Source of the DNA: G965230065 sp965230065
Lineage (GTDB): Bacteria > Bacteroidota > Bacteroidia > Cytophagales > Cyclobacteriaceae
Assembly: GCA_965230065.1 (NCBI GenBank)
Contig: OZ245942.1
Coordinates: 6,572,001-6,636,000, forward strand
Reading direction: 5' to 3'
Length of the DNA stretch: 64,000 nt
Shown piece by piece: positions 18,822 to 27,338 of this stretch. The notes beneath the pieces were generated by a model that was not told the origin of the DNA, did no database searches, and saw only the letters and a program-made list of their open reading frames with translations. Numbering within the stretch: position 1 is the first letter of the stretch; every line of letters starts with the position of its first letter. The position numbers were made by a program, and so were the translations under genes.

Positions 18822-19000
18822 CCGTTGCGCCGCGCAGGCTGGGTCGGGCGACGCTTTTTTTGTTTGCAAATAGCACTTTACATCTGCCCTGCCAAATTCC
18901 AGTAATTATTTTCTGGCCCAACTTCCTAATTTACATTCTTATCCGGATTTCCTTAATCTGACCTGAAACACCAAGAATTACACGGGTTCTTTTTAAAAAT

Positions 19001-19064
19001 GCAACATAAGTACACAATGCAACATATGTGCATAAAAACTTACACTTTTCTGCAACATACGTGC
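19001..19064 (+). promoter_or_regulatory. Three direct repeats, possible operator
   Basis: GCAACATAAGTAC (19001-19013), GCAACATATGTGC (19019-19031) and GCAACATACGTGC (19052-19064). Spacings are 18 and 33 bases between starts. The centre ACATATGT of the middle copy is a palindrome. They sit 114-177 bases upstream of the lipoprotein gene that opens the surface-protein cluster, a sensible place for a regulator to bind. Confidence 0.5.
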
Positions 19065-19177
19065 TAAGTCCTCCCCTCTTTTTTACCCCAACTTTGTAGA
19101 AAGCTCTTAATCAATTTGCAATGGGTAATGTGCAATTATCCATTGTGTTTTTCCTAACCTTTTAAACTTTAACCACC

Positions 19178-19681
19178 ATGAAAACGCAAATAATTAATTT
19201 TTTTGTAAGTGTACTCTTGTTAAGCCTGGCCTTCGGGTGTGAGGAGGATGAAGGCCCTGATACCTTTCAATTTGAAGCAACCTTCTTTACCAAACTAACC
19301 GGATTTGCAGAAGATAAAGTGGCCTGCACTGAACCAAAAGGCTTCTTGAACACACAAGTAGACAGTGGTTCTGCCACCCGTTTGGGTGATTTTACTACTA
19401 CTATTACTTTCTGTGTAGACCCCAATACCCTGGCCTACAACAACGGGGAAGGTAGTTTTATGGCCACCAACGGGGATGCCCTGTTTTTTGAAGGGGAAGG
19501 ACAAGTGAAGCCTTCCGACCATCCCGATTACGACCTGGAGTTTCAGGATACTTTCATTATCACCGGGGGCAACGGACAGTTTGAAGGGGCAAGCGGTACC
19601 TTAACTACCGATAGCTATGTAAAAAATGCCACCCAGCAAACCGACCATGTGTGGAGCGGTACCGTTACCCTCTCCAATTAA
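19178..19681 (+). CDS. Lipoprotein, allene-oxide-cyclase-barrel-like
   Basis: A 167-residue protein with a lipoprotein signal (LAFGC, Cys21) and acidic EEDEG tail. The latter half, with FIITGGNGQFEGASGTLTT, has the glycine-rich turn common to small allene-oxide-cyclase or dirigent-like barrels in bacteria. Function is unknown. It is the first gene of a same-strand run: the next gene starts 19 bases after its stop, and the repeat adhesin follows 12 bases after that, so the three are likely one operon. Confidence 0.7.
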   Translation: MKTQIINFFVSVLLLSLAFGCEEDEGPDTFQFEATFFTKLTGFAEDKVACTEPKGFLNTQVDSGSATRLGDFTTTITFCVDPNTLAYNNGEGSFMATNGDALFFEGEGQVKPSDHPDYDLEFQDTFIITGGNGQFEGASGTLTTDSYVKNATQQTDHVWSGTVTLSN

Positions 19682-19700
19682 CAAATCACCACTATCAATC

Positions 19701-20171
19701 ATGAAAACACTCATCACAATTTTTCTAATGATGGCATGGCCGTTATCTACATACGCACAAGAGGTAACGGCCACTGCCGGGGCTGCCTATCAAAATGCCA
19801 ATGGCTCAATTGTCTTCACCATTGGAGAGCCTGTTATCACTACCCTGCAAGCCGGGGGGCAACAGTTGACTCAGGGGTTTCATCAAAATAAAGTAACGGC
19901 AACCGTCACTGCTGTATACGACCCGGTTTTCTCTTCTGTAAAAGTATTTCCCAATCCTACGGCGGATAAAATCATCATCCACCTGGAAAATGTGAATTTG
20001 TATGGAAGTATTTTTCATCTGCATGATTTCAACGGAAGGCAACTCAAACATGGAAATATCAGCGGTAATGAAGCGGAAATAGAACTCTCTACTTACGTGC
20101 CAGGCATATACGTCCTTACCCTGCAACGAGGCGAAAAATCCATGATTACTTATCAAATCATCAAACAATAA
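19701..20171 (+). CDS. Small T9SS-exported protein
   Basis: A 156-residue protein; I start at MKTLITIFLMMAW (19701), giving a signal peptide that ends TYAQ, whereas the frame itself opens 25 codons earlier inside the previous gene. The N-terminal half (GAAYQNANGSIVFTIGEPV, then LTQGFHQ) is a motif often seen in short secreted Bacteroidota proteins. The C-terminal ~80 residues are a type A T9SS sorting domain: VFPNPTADKIIIHL, then GIYVLTLQRGEKSMITYQI. Expected location is the cell surface or outside. It may be a partner of the adhesin encoded next. Confidence 0.82.
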   Translation: MKTLITIFLMMAWPLSTYAQEVTATAGAAYQNANGSIVFTIGEPVITTLQAGGQQLTQGFHQNKVTATVTAVYDPVFSSVKVFPNPTADKIIIHLENVNLYGSIFHLHDFNGRQLKHGNISGNEAEIELSTYVPGIYVLTLQRGEKSMITYQIIKQ

Positions 20172-20183
20172 AACAATTGAGCC

Positions 20184-22250
20184 ATGAAAAATCTAGTATT
20201 TACCTTAGTAGGAATATTAATCACGATTTCCATTTGGGCACAGGCTCCCAAAAGCTTCAATTATCAGGCGGTACTCCGCGACAATGCCGGAGAAATAATT
20301 GCCAACGAGGCCATAGAAGTAACCATATCCATTTTATTCGGAAGTGCCGACGGTTCCCCCGTCTATACCGAAATCCACAATACCCAAACCAATGCTTACG
20401 GGTTGATCAATTTGCAGATTGGAGAAGGTAATTCTTCAGATGAGCTGTCTTCCGTTAACTGGGAAAACCCGCCTTTTTTTGTTCAGATATCTATAGACGG
20501 CACGTTGTTTGGCACTTCCCAGTTGCTAAGCGTACCTTATGCACTCTATGCCGAAAAGGCGGGCAACAGCTTCAGCGGTAGCTTCAATGACCTTACCGAG
20601 GTGCCTGAATTTCCTGACCTTTCCAATGTTTTCAGCGGGAATTTCAACGACTTAACCAATATCCCTGAAAACCTGGACACAAATACGACGGATGATTTTA
20701 GCGGGGATTACAATGACCTGACCAACAAGCCTAATATCCCGGAAGGAGCAGAACAGGTATTCAGTGAAAATGAGGAAGTCGCTTTCATTACTGACAAAAA
20801 AGTAGGCATAGGCACCCAAGCCGCCCGAGGCAAGATGGAAGTGCTGGACGGAGGTGTGCTGTTTGCCGGGGAAACCGGAAGTGTTGAAATATCCGGCCCG
20901 GGCACCCGCCTGATGTGGATTCCTGAAAAAGCCGCCTTCCGAGCTGGAAAAGTAGATGGAGAACAGTGGGATATGGATTCCATTGGTGTTTCTTCTACCG
21001 CTTTGGGTGGCAGTACAATAGCCAGTGGGAATACTTCTATTGCTACGGGAGGCCAAACGGTGGCTAGTGGCCCTGCCTCAACTGCTATGGGCTTCAAAGC
21101 CAATGCCAGTGGGGATGTGTCTACTGCGATGGGTAACAATACAAAAGCTATCGGTAATTCATCTACCGCGATGGGTTTTTTGACTGAAGCCAGCGGGTTA
21201 CGCTCTACCTCCATGGGCAACAATACAAAAGCCAGCGGAAATTTTTCCATTGCCATGGGATTAGAGACAGAAGCCAGTGGCGTAAATGCTACAGCCATGG
21301 GTGAAGGAACACAAGCCAGCGGAGAGAATGCCACAGCCATGGGGTTCCAGACAAAAGCTACCGAAAGTGCATCAATTGCGATGGGTAGCCAAACAGAAGC
21401 CAGTAATATCATTGCTACGTCCATGGGCTTCAAAACGAAAGCCAGTGGGGATGTTTCTACTGCCATGGGCAATAACACCCAGGCTATTGGCAATGCTTCC
21501 ACAGCCATGGGTTTTTTCACAGAAGCCAGCGGGTTACGCTCCACCGCCATAGGCAACAATACCAAAGCTATTGGAAATTTTTCCATTGCCATGGGAGTGC
21601 AGGCCGAAGCCAGCGGAGAATCTTCCACTGCTATTGGCGTTTTCTCAGAAGCTTCAAAAAGGAGCTCAGTGGCCATAGGTAGCCTCGCAAAGGCAGATCA
21701 TGAAGGTTCAGTCGTAATCTCTGCTAATTCCAACCAAAGTGTCGATGATATTATCTCATCAGCTGACCAAGAGCAAATAGTTATGCGAGCCGATGGCGGA
21801 TTTTATTTTTCTGATAAAAAAGTAGATCCACTACAAACTATAAATGGCGTGAAAGCTTTCATAAATACCTCTACCGGAGCCTGGTTATCAGCCACCGGTG
21901 CTTGGGGCAATAGTAGCGACCGCAACCTTAAAGAAAACTTTGAACTCCTGGATGGAGAAAGCATGATTGAGAAAATCAAAGCGTTGGAAGTCACTACCTG
22001 GAACTATAAAAAAGACGGGAAAGGTATTTCTCATATTGGTCCCATGGCACAAGATTTTTATAGAATTTATGGTTTAGGTTCCAATGACATTTCCATATCT
22101 ACTGTAGATGGCATAGGCGTAGCCCTCGCAACCATCAAGGCATTGATAGAGAAAAATGAAAAGTTGGAAACCCGGTTGGCAGCCCTGGAGAAAAAACTGG
22201 AGATTCTCCTCTCTACTACCCAAATCAATGTGAATAGTAAAGGCGAATGA
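20184..22250 (+). CDS. Surface adhesin with 14-residue repeats and S74 chaperone tail
   Basis: A 688-residue protein with a signal peptide ending IWAQ. Residues 25-130 form a small N-terminal domain (FNYQAVLRDNAGEII) typical of Bacteroidota fibre proteins. FSGSFNDLT/FSGNFNDLT/FSGDYNDLT repeats follow, then 17 tandem 14-residue units of the YadA-head (Hep_Hag) type, consensus STAMGxxTxASGxx, at residues 271-508. Near residue 577 SDRNLKENFELL opens an S74 intramolecular chaperone domain, which in phage tail fibres helps trimerise the protein and then cleaves itself off; it ends in a coiled coil (LETRLAALEKKLE). A trimeric stalk on the cell surface is the likely product. No T9SS tail is seen. 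Confidence 0.9.
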   Translation: MKNLVFTLVGILITISIWAQAPKSFNYQAVLRDNAGEIIANEAIEVTISILFGSADGSPVYTEIHNTQTNAYGLINLQIGEGNSSDELSSVNWENPPFFVQISIDGTLFGTSQLLSVPYALYAEKAGNSFSGSFNDLTEVPEFPDLSNVFSGNFNDLTNIPENLDTNTTDDFSGDYNDLTNKPNIPEGAEQVFSENEEVAFITDKKVGIGTQAARGKMEVLDGGVLFAGETGSVEISGPGTRLMWIPEKAAFRAGKVDGEQWDMDSIGVSSTALGGSTIASGNTSIATGGQTVASGPASTAMGFKANASGDVSTAMGNNTKAIGNSSTAMGFLTEASGLRSTSMGNNTKASGNFSIAMGLETEASGVNATAMGEGTQASGENATAMGFQTKATESASIAMGSQTEASNIIATSMGFKTKASGDVSTAMGNNTQAIGNASTAMGFFTEASGLRSTAIGNNTKAIGNFSIAMGVQAEASGESSTAIGVFSEASKRSSVAIGSLAKADHEGSVVISANSNQSVDDIISSADQEQIVMRADGGFYFSDKKVDPLQTINGVKAFINTSTGAWLSATGAWGNSSDRNLKENFELLDGESMIEKIKALEVTTWNYKKDGKGISHIGPMAQDFYRIYGLGSNDISISTVDGIGVALATIKALIEKNEKLETRLAALEKKLEILLSTTQINVNSKGE
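20994..21707 (+). repeat. 17 tandem 42-bp repeats inside the adhesin gene
   Basis: Seventeen in-frame units of 42 bases encode the YadA-head repeats. Units 3-7 and 11-15 match each other better than their neighbours (both run GF..ASGDV, GNNT.AIGN, GF.TEASGLR, GNNTKA.GNF, SIAMG), so a block of eight units (336 bases) was duplicated. Such an array can change length by slippage or recombination. Confidence 0.9.
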
Positions 22251-22338
22251 TAACAAGGCTCTGCCATTTTCATGGTAAGCCCATGCCCCCTCTGTATTCA
22301 CATACCATCAAATATTTATCACTTAAAAATTCTCTACC

Positions 22339-24033
22339 ATGAAAAATTTAAATGAATTATCCCTTCGTTCCTTAAGCAAAATCTTTTTGAGTTTGTTTCT
22401 GTTATTACCATTAAGCTGTAAAGACAATATCCAGGATGAACTAACAGGGACTGATCCGGCTTCCTATCAAGGGGTAGAAGCCTGGCAGGATTTACTGGAA
22501 GATCTGCCTTTAGAAAAAAGTGTGATTGTGCAACAAAACAGTTCTATCCAAGAGGCCATTAATGCAGTTATTCCTGGGGAAGCCATTTACATTGAGCCTG
22601 GGATTTATAAAGAAGCGCTCACTATTGATAAAGACAACATCCAACTGATTGGTATGGAGGGAGCTCGTGGGGAAAAGGTAATCCTTGAAAATCCCGGAGG
22701 AGCAGACAAAGGAATACTTGTAAACAAGCAAGTCACTGGCGTAAGAGTTCGCAATATCCAATTACAAAAATTCAAAGATAATCGGATCAATATTTCCAGT
22801 CAGGTAGCCCATAATTCCGCCAGGCGCAAAGGCTACTTTAAAATGAAGCGGGAGCAGCTCGACAACAAGATCGCCCATTATGAGTTTGAGGTACGGTTAG
22901 GAAAAAGGGAATTTGATGTAGTGCGTATCCATCGTGTGGTGCGGGAGTACCGTCCCTATCGCCCTGTTCACACCAAAGGGGAAGTATTCATGGTGCATGG
23001 TGGCTGGCAGGATTTTGATGATATTTTCTTAACGGCCGGTAGCGATGATAAAAATGCACAAACATCTTCCCCTGCCTATCTGGCAGCCAACGGCATAGAC
23101 GTATGGGGAATTGACCTGGCCTGGACACTGGTTCCTCCAGAAACAACTGATTTTGAATTCATGAAAGATTGGGGCGTAGAACGGGATGTTGACCACACAT
23201 TAGCCGCTATGTCCATCGCCCGTCTCATACGCGGACTTACCGGACAAGGCTTCGGTAAATTGAACCTGCTTGGGTTTAGTTACGGTGTTGGGGTGGCGTA
23301 TGGAGCGGCTGGCCGGGAAACCCAACAACATCCAATTTTCCGGGATATTAAAGGGATAATACCTGTAGACGGTGTCATCAAATACAATCCAACTGATGAA
23401 AATTTCCGTCTTTCTGCCTGCGCAGAAGCAAATACAGCCAAAGCGGAAATTGATGGAGGAACCTACCAGAATGGTACCGGAGCATTTTTAACAAACTTTG
23501 GCAACCTGGCAATTTCAGATGCAGGCGGAGACTCTCCATTAATTCCAGGGTTTACCAATGCCCAGGCAGCGCGGTTTATTGGGGTCAATAATGCCGGATC
23601 TGATACTGGGGTTGCTCCTTATTGGCACTTCATTGGGGGTGACTTTAATAATTTACTCTACACAGGTTCTGATCGTTGGTTTCAGTTACTCTCTTCCCTT
23701 GCTCCATTTCAGCCACAACGTACCCTCTATGAATACAGGGCCTGTGCCTGCACTGATGAAGACGTAAGCATTGATGACTATCTGGATCAGATTTCAGTAC
23801 CCATTTTATTCATAGGCGCCGCAGGTGGTTTAGGTTCTTATGGCACTTACACCAGTGATAACCTGACCGCCAGTACTGATGTAACTACACATATTGCCAG
23901 CGCAGAGGTACCCGCTCTACGCGCCCTCGAGTATGGGCATGCTGATCTTTTTATGGCCAATGATGCAGCCAACAGGGTATGGGAAGAGTTGCGGCAGTGG
24001 CTGATAAGCCACAGTACCTATTCTATTCCATAA
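22339..24033 (+). CDS. Lipoprotein: beta-helix-like segment fused to alpha/beta hydrolase
   Basis: A 564-residue protein with a lipoprotein signal (LLPLSC, Cys27). Residues about 60-150 read like the first turns of a right-handed parallel beta-helix (SIQEAINAVIPGEAIYIEPG, then KDNIQLIGMEG), as in pectate-lyase-like or NosD proteins, but only about 90 residues of it are present. From about residue 200 an alpha/beta hydrolase follows: GEVFMVHGGWQDFDD as the oxyanion strand, GFSYGVG near residue 312 as the nucleophile elbow, and EYGHADLF near the end with the catalytic His. It is likely an envelope-anchored esterase or lipase. It follows the adhesin by 88 bases. Confidence 0.8.
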   Translation: MKNLNELSLRSLSKIFLSLFLLLPLSCKDNIQDELTGTDPASYQGVEAWQDLLEDLPLEKSVIVQQNSSIQEAINAVIPGEAIYIEPGIYKEALTIDKDNIQLIGMEGARGEKVILENPGGADKGILVNKQVTGVRVRNIQLQKFKDNRINISSQVAHNSARRKGYFKMKREQLDNKIAHYEFEVRLGKREFDVVRIHRVVREYRPYRPVHTKGEVFMVHGGWQDFDDIFLTAGSDDKNAQTSSPAYLAANGIDVWGIDLAWTLVPPETTDFEFMKDWGVERDVDHTLAAMSIARLIRGLTGQGFGKLNLLGFSYGVGVAYGAAGRETQQHPIFRDIKGIIPVDGVIKYNPTDENFRLSACAEANTAKAEIDGGTYQNGTGAFLTNFGNLAISDAGGDSPLIPGFTNAQAARFIGVNNAGSDTGVAPYWHFIGGDFNNLLYTGSDRWFQLLSSLAPFQPQRTLYEYRACACTDEDVSIDDYLDQISVPILFIGAAGGLGSYGTYTSDNLTASTDVTTHIASAEVPALRALEYGHADLFMANDAANRVWEELRQWLISHSTYSIP

Positions 24034-24073
24034 GGCTCTGTTATAAAACACCCTCAATACTCCATCTCCCATG

Positions 24074-24115
24074 TGTCCGACACTACTGTGCTTCTTTACA
24101 GAAAAGTGTCGGACA
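24074..24115 (+). terminator. Strong hairpin after the hydrolase gene
   Basis: TGTCCGACACT (24074-24084) pairs perfectly with AGTGTCGGACA (24105-24115), an 11-bp stem with a 20-base loop, followed by TTTAT. The T tract is weak, so it may act as an RNA-stabilising hairpin as well as a terminator. Confidence 0.55.
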
Positions 24116-24148
24116 TTTATCAAAGCTTAGTCAGGTATACCACTACTT

Positions 24149-25072
24149 ATGAAAACCGATACTTCCCCCCATGATGATGTAATGACAAACCTCCAAGCCC
24201 TGGAACAAGAACTCATGGTTACCCTGTACGGTTTAGATAACCTCCGCCGTTCCCTCCCACCACTGGAATGGGAAAACTTCTGTAAAACCCAAACCATCAA
24301 TCATCCCTTGCACAAATTGCTACTCAATGACCCTTTCACCCGTCGTGCATACGAAAAACCAAGTGGATATACCGAGGATGCTGGGTTACTAGATTATCTT
24401 TATGAATACAATATTCCACCCGATAAAAAAACAAATCCGATTGGTGAAAGAATTTACAGTTTTATCACGAACAGTGATCCGGCGGAAGCCATCCGATACC
24501 GCACTCTATTTATCGCACAAAAGATAGATGAGACGGCCTCCGAAACCAATGCCCCCATATCGATTTTATCCATTGGCTCGGGACATGTGCGGGAAGTCGA
24601 ATTTTCTGAGGCAATCCAAACCCAAAAAATAAAAGCGTGGTTAGCCTGCGATCATGATCTGGAAAATATTTTCAGGATGAAAAATGAATATGACCATCTG
24701 GGCATTATACCTGTGCAGAGTAGCATAAAAGAACTGATAAACCAGAACGATACCTTCGGAAAATTTGATTTCATCTATGCCACACAACCTTTTGAAGCCC
24801 TCAGCAGGATGGACGCTACACAACTCATACAATGGGCTTTTGCAGCATTGAAACCAAGTGGGCAGTTATTGATTTCCAATTTCAGGAAAGAAGTACCCAA
24901 TACCCTATACAGAACCTATATGGAAGCTTTTATGCATTGGTTCCTCAACTATCGTTCAGATGCGGAAGTTATTGATCTATGCAGCCAATTACCTCCCACC
25001 CAAATCAAAAAATTCAGTTTTTCTACTGATCCCTTTTGCAATATTGCGTTTGCCTTAGTGGAGAAGGACTAA
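24149..25072 (+). CDS. Class I SAM-dependent methyltransferase
   Basis: A 307-residue cytoplasmic protein. ISILSIGSGHVREVEF near residue 140 is the glycine-rich SAM-binding motif I, ACDHDLENI is motif II, and AALKPSGQLLISNFRKE near residue 235 is the motif V/VI strand. The N-terminal 110 residues form a helical cap found in extracellular-factor type methyltransferases. The substrate cannot be named. It lies between the surface hydrolase and an AraC-type regulator without an operon link to either. Confidence 0.78.
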   Translation: MKTDTSPHDDVMTNLQALEQELMVTLYGLDNLRRSLPPLEWENFCKTQTINHPLHKLLLNDPFTRRAYEKPSGYTEDAGLLDYLYEYNIPPDKKTNPIGERIYSFITNSDPAEAIRYRTLFIAQKIDETASETNAPISILSIGSGHVREVEFSEAIQTQKIKAWLACDHDLENIFRMKNEYDHLGIIPVQSSIKELINQNDTFGKFDFIYATQPFEALSRMDATQLIQWAFAALKPSGQLLISNFRKEVPNTLYRTYMEAFMHWFLNYRSDAEVIDLCSQLPPTQIKKFSFSTDPFCNIAFALVEKD

Positions 25073-25271
25073 TGAACCAGAAACAAATGGTAATTGTATT
25101 TTTCAACCAATACTTTCTATAAACACCCTGAATTGCCCGACCTAAACGGGCTACGCACCCATCAATAGACACCATTTTCGAGTACAACCAATTTAAGGAA
25201 TTAGCTTGTAGCTTGCACTTGCACCTTATACTTGTAGCTAATTTATTAGATTTACCTTCCAACATTTAGCT

Positions 25272-25303
25272 TTTGAACAATTGAGTAAATAATACTATCT
25301 TAC
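25272..25303 (+). promoter_or_regulatory. Promoter candidate of the AraC/TPR gene
   Basis: TTTG (25272-25275), 20 bases, TATCTTAC (25296-25303), six of eight to the Bacteroidota -7 box. The start codon is 31 bases downstream. A short direct repeat of CTTGTAGCT lies just upstream at about 25204-25240. Confidence 0.4.
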
Positions 25304-25333
25304 AGATAAAACCCTAACCTACCAACCTATGCA

Positions 25334-27169
25334 ATGAAACATGTCAACAACCTCAACCAGGATGACGCATTGCTTCAACAACTCACCGAGGCAGTGCTGG
25401 ATAACCTGGACAACGAACAATTTGGGGTAGAAGATTTATCAGAACAGATTGGCATCAGCCGCTCTCACCTGCACCGCAAGCTAAAGTTACTCAAAGGAAA
25501 GTCGGTGAGCCAGTTTATCCGGGAAGTAAGGCTGGAAGAAGCCCTGAAGCTGCTGCATAACAATGTGGCCACCACTTCCGAAATTGCTTACCGGGTGGGT
25601 TTCAACAGCCCTTCTTATTTTCACAAATGCTTCCATAAATATTATGGGTATCCACCGGGGGAGGTTAAAAACAAAACAGAAAATGACACACAAATACAAG
25701 ACAAAGCCTCTCCAACGAGCCGTTCCATAAAAATCAATACACAAGCATTCGCCACAAATTCTTCCATAGCAGTTTTGCCCCTACAAAACTTTACGGGCGA
25801 CCCTGAGCAGGAGTATTTTGTACAAGGTTTGCACGATGCCCTTATTGGGGCTTTGGGACAAATTTCTGCCTTGCGGGTGATTTCCAGGACTTCTACCCTT
25901 CGATATGGTCAGCACAATACACTCTCTTTGCAAGAGATTGCCCGGGAACTGGAGGTAGATAACCTTGTAGAAGGCGCAGTATCGGGTGCAGGCAACCATG
26001 TACGCATTCAGTTAAAGTTAATTCAGGCTTTTCCGGAAGAGCGGCATCTCTGGGCCAAAGAATACCAACAGGATTTCCGCAATATTCTCGTATTGCAAAG
26101 CGACGTGGTGCAAAACATTGCAAAAGAAATTCATGTAACCCTCACACCCGGTGAAAAAACATTGCTTAATCATACGCCTGTTGTCAACCCCGAAGCCTAT
26201 AAAGCCTACCTGAAAGGTATGTTTTATTGGGATAAACTCACAGAAGACGCTCTCAACACGGCTATGCAGTATTTTGAATTGGCCCGGGAGTTAGACCCCG
26301 GTTATCCCTTGGCCTATGCGGGCATTTCTTTGGTGTGGGTAGGCCGCTTACAACAAGGATTTACCCCCTACTTTGAAGGGGGATCGAGAATGAAAGTAGC
26401 GGCATTCAAAGCCAAAGCCCTTGAACTGGATAATACACCACCGGAAGTTCATTTTATGCTGGGGGGAATCAACTGTTGGGTAGAATGGAAATATGGAGAA
26501 GCAGAGAAATCTTTCCGAAGAGCCATTAGCCTGAACCCCAATTATTCGGCGGCACGGGCCTATTTGTCGCATGTGCTCAACATTTTGCATCAGCCCGAAG
26601 AAGCCATGGAACAAATTGCGGTTGCCCTGGACCTGGACCCTTTCAATCCACTTTTTCAAGCATTGTATGGCATGGACCTGATGTATACCCGGCAGTATGA
26701 CAAGGCTATTGACATCCTCAGCAATACGTTAAAAAAAGCCCCTACTGACCCCGTAGCCCTGGCTACCCTCCGAACAGCCTACCACATGAAAAAGAAGTAC
26801 CCCGAAGCCCTGGAAACATGGATAACCTCCTATGCTTCCAAAGAAGACTACGAAGCCGTAGAGGTATTGATGCGGGGCGGGCAACAGAGCGGCTATCAGG
26901 AAGCTTTGGAAAGCCTGGCACAAATGCTCATTGACCGTTCTGGCACCAAATACGTAACCCCATATAGAATTGCTACCATTTATACCCGGGCAGGCATCAA
27001 AAAAGAAGCAGTTTCCTGGCTGGAAAAAGCCTATCATGCCCACGATTCCAATATGCCCTACATTGGCATAGATCCTATTTTTGAAGTGTTGAGGAGTGAA
27101 CTGGCATTTCAAAGTTTGTTAAAAAAAATGAAGTTACCCCTCGGGACACATCCCTTTGCAAAATTGTAG
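25334..27169 (+). CDS. AraC-type regulator fused to TolB-like and TPR domains
   Basis: A 611-residue protein with an unusual order. Residues 10-110 are an AraC/XylS helix-turn-helix pair (EDLSEQIGISRSHLHRKLK, then TSEIAYRVGFNSPSYFHKCF). Residues about 135-275 are the FlgO/TolB-like domain found beside adenylate cyclases and CadC-like regulators (SIAVLPLQNFTGDPEQEYF, LRVISRTSTLRYG, NLVEGAVSGAGNHVRIQ). The rest is tetratricopeptide repeats (e.g. GEAEKSFRRAISLNPNYSAA). No membrane helix is seen, so it is a soluble one-component regulator, perhaps sensing a ligand or protein with its TPR part. Most AraC proteins keep the DNA-binding part at the C-terminus. Confidence 0.85.
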   Translation: MKHVNNLNQDDALLQQLTEAVLDNLDNEQFGVEDLSEQIGISRSHLHRKLKLLKGKSVSQFIREVRLEEALKLLHNNVATTSEIAYRVGFNSPSYFHKCFHKYYGYPPGEVKNKTENDTQIQDKASPTSRSIKINTQAFATNSSIAVLPLQNFTGDPEQEYFVQGLHDALIGALGQISALRVISRTSTLRYGQHNTLSLQEIARELEVDNLVEGAVSGAGNHVRIQLKLIQAFPEERHLWAKEYQQDFRNILVLQSDVVQNIAKEIHVTLTPGEKTLLNHTPVVNPEAYKAYLKGMFYWDKLTEDALNTAMQYFELARELDPGYPLAYAGISLVWVGRLQQGFTPYFEGGSRMKVAAFKAKALELDNTPPEVHFMLGGINCWVEWKYGEAEKSFRRAISLNPNYSAARAYLSHVLNILHQPEEAMEQIAVALDLDPFNPLFQALYGMDLMYTRQYDKAIDILSNTLKKAPTDPVALATLRTAYHMKKKYPEALETWITSYASKEDYEAVEVLMRGGQQSGYQEALESLAQMLIDRSGTKYVTPYRIATIYTRAGIKKEAVSWLEKAYHAHDSNMPYIGIDPIFEVLRSELAFQSLLKKMKLPLGTHPFAKL

Positions 27170-27189
27170 TTAACATCATAGGTATAAAT

Positions 27190-27246
27190 TTGCAACATCA
27201 AAATTGGATGATTAGTTATAATGAAAATGCCGAAAAGGAGGGGTAA
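27190..27246 (+). pseudogene. Remnant of a VOC gene 3' end
   Basis: The stretch reads NWMISYNENAEKEG then stop, matching the last 14 codons of the VOC gene (15561-16004), including an exact 28-base run that starts at ATTGGATG. Nothing of the upstream VOC coding sequence remains. It begins about 20 bases after the AraC/TPR stop. Confidence 0.75.
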
Positions 27247-27338
27247 CTCCATAAGTCAGGAGACTCAAACGTCCTGTCATTATATTTATCCTGGATTTAA
27301 CGTACTCCACATTTTTCTTACCGATCCATCTGTGTTTA

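Larger units (their letters stand above)
18595..19177. other. Gene-poor intergenic region with palindrome and direct repeats
   Basis: These 583 bases hold no gene I accept. They contain a long palindrome (18755-18821), a GC-rich stretch ending in a run of seven T near 18853-18861, and three copies of a 13-base repeat at 19001-19064 just before the surface-protein cluster. A minus-strand frame at 18730-18921 is formed mostly by the palindrome and is rejected. Confidence 0.7.

Noticed and set aside
18730..18921. Minus-strand frame of 63 codons in the intergenic region
   Set aside because: Half of it is the palindrome 18755-18821 and the rest has no family-like features.
20708..21676. 322-codon open frame on the minus strand
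   Set aside because: It runs antisense through the 42-bp adhesin repeats; the period keeps the frame open and the product is a low-complexity MAVE/PLAS repeat. The plus-strand protein has clear domains.
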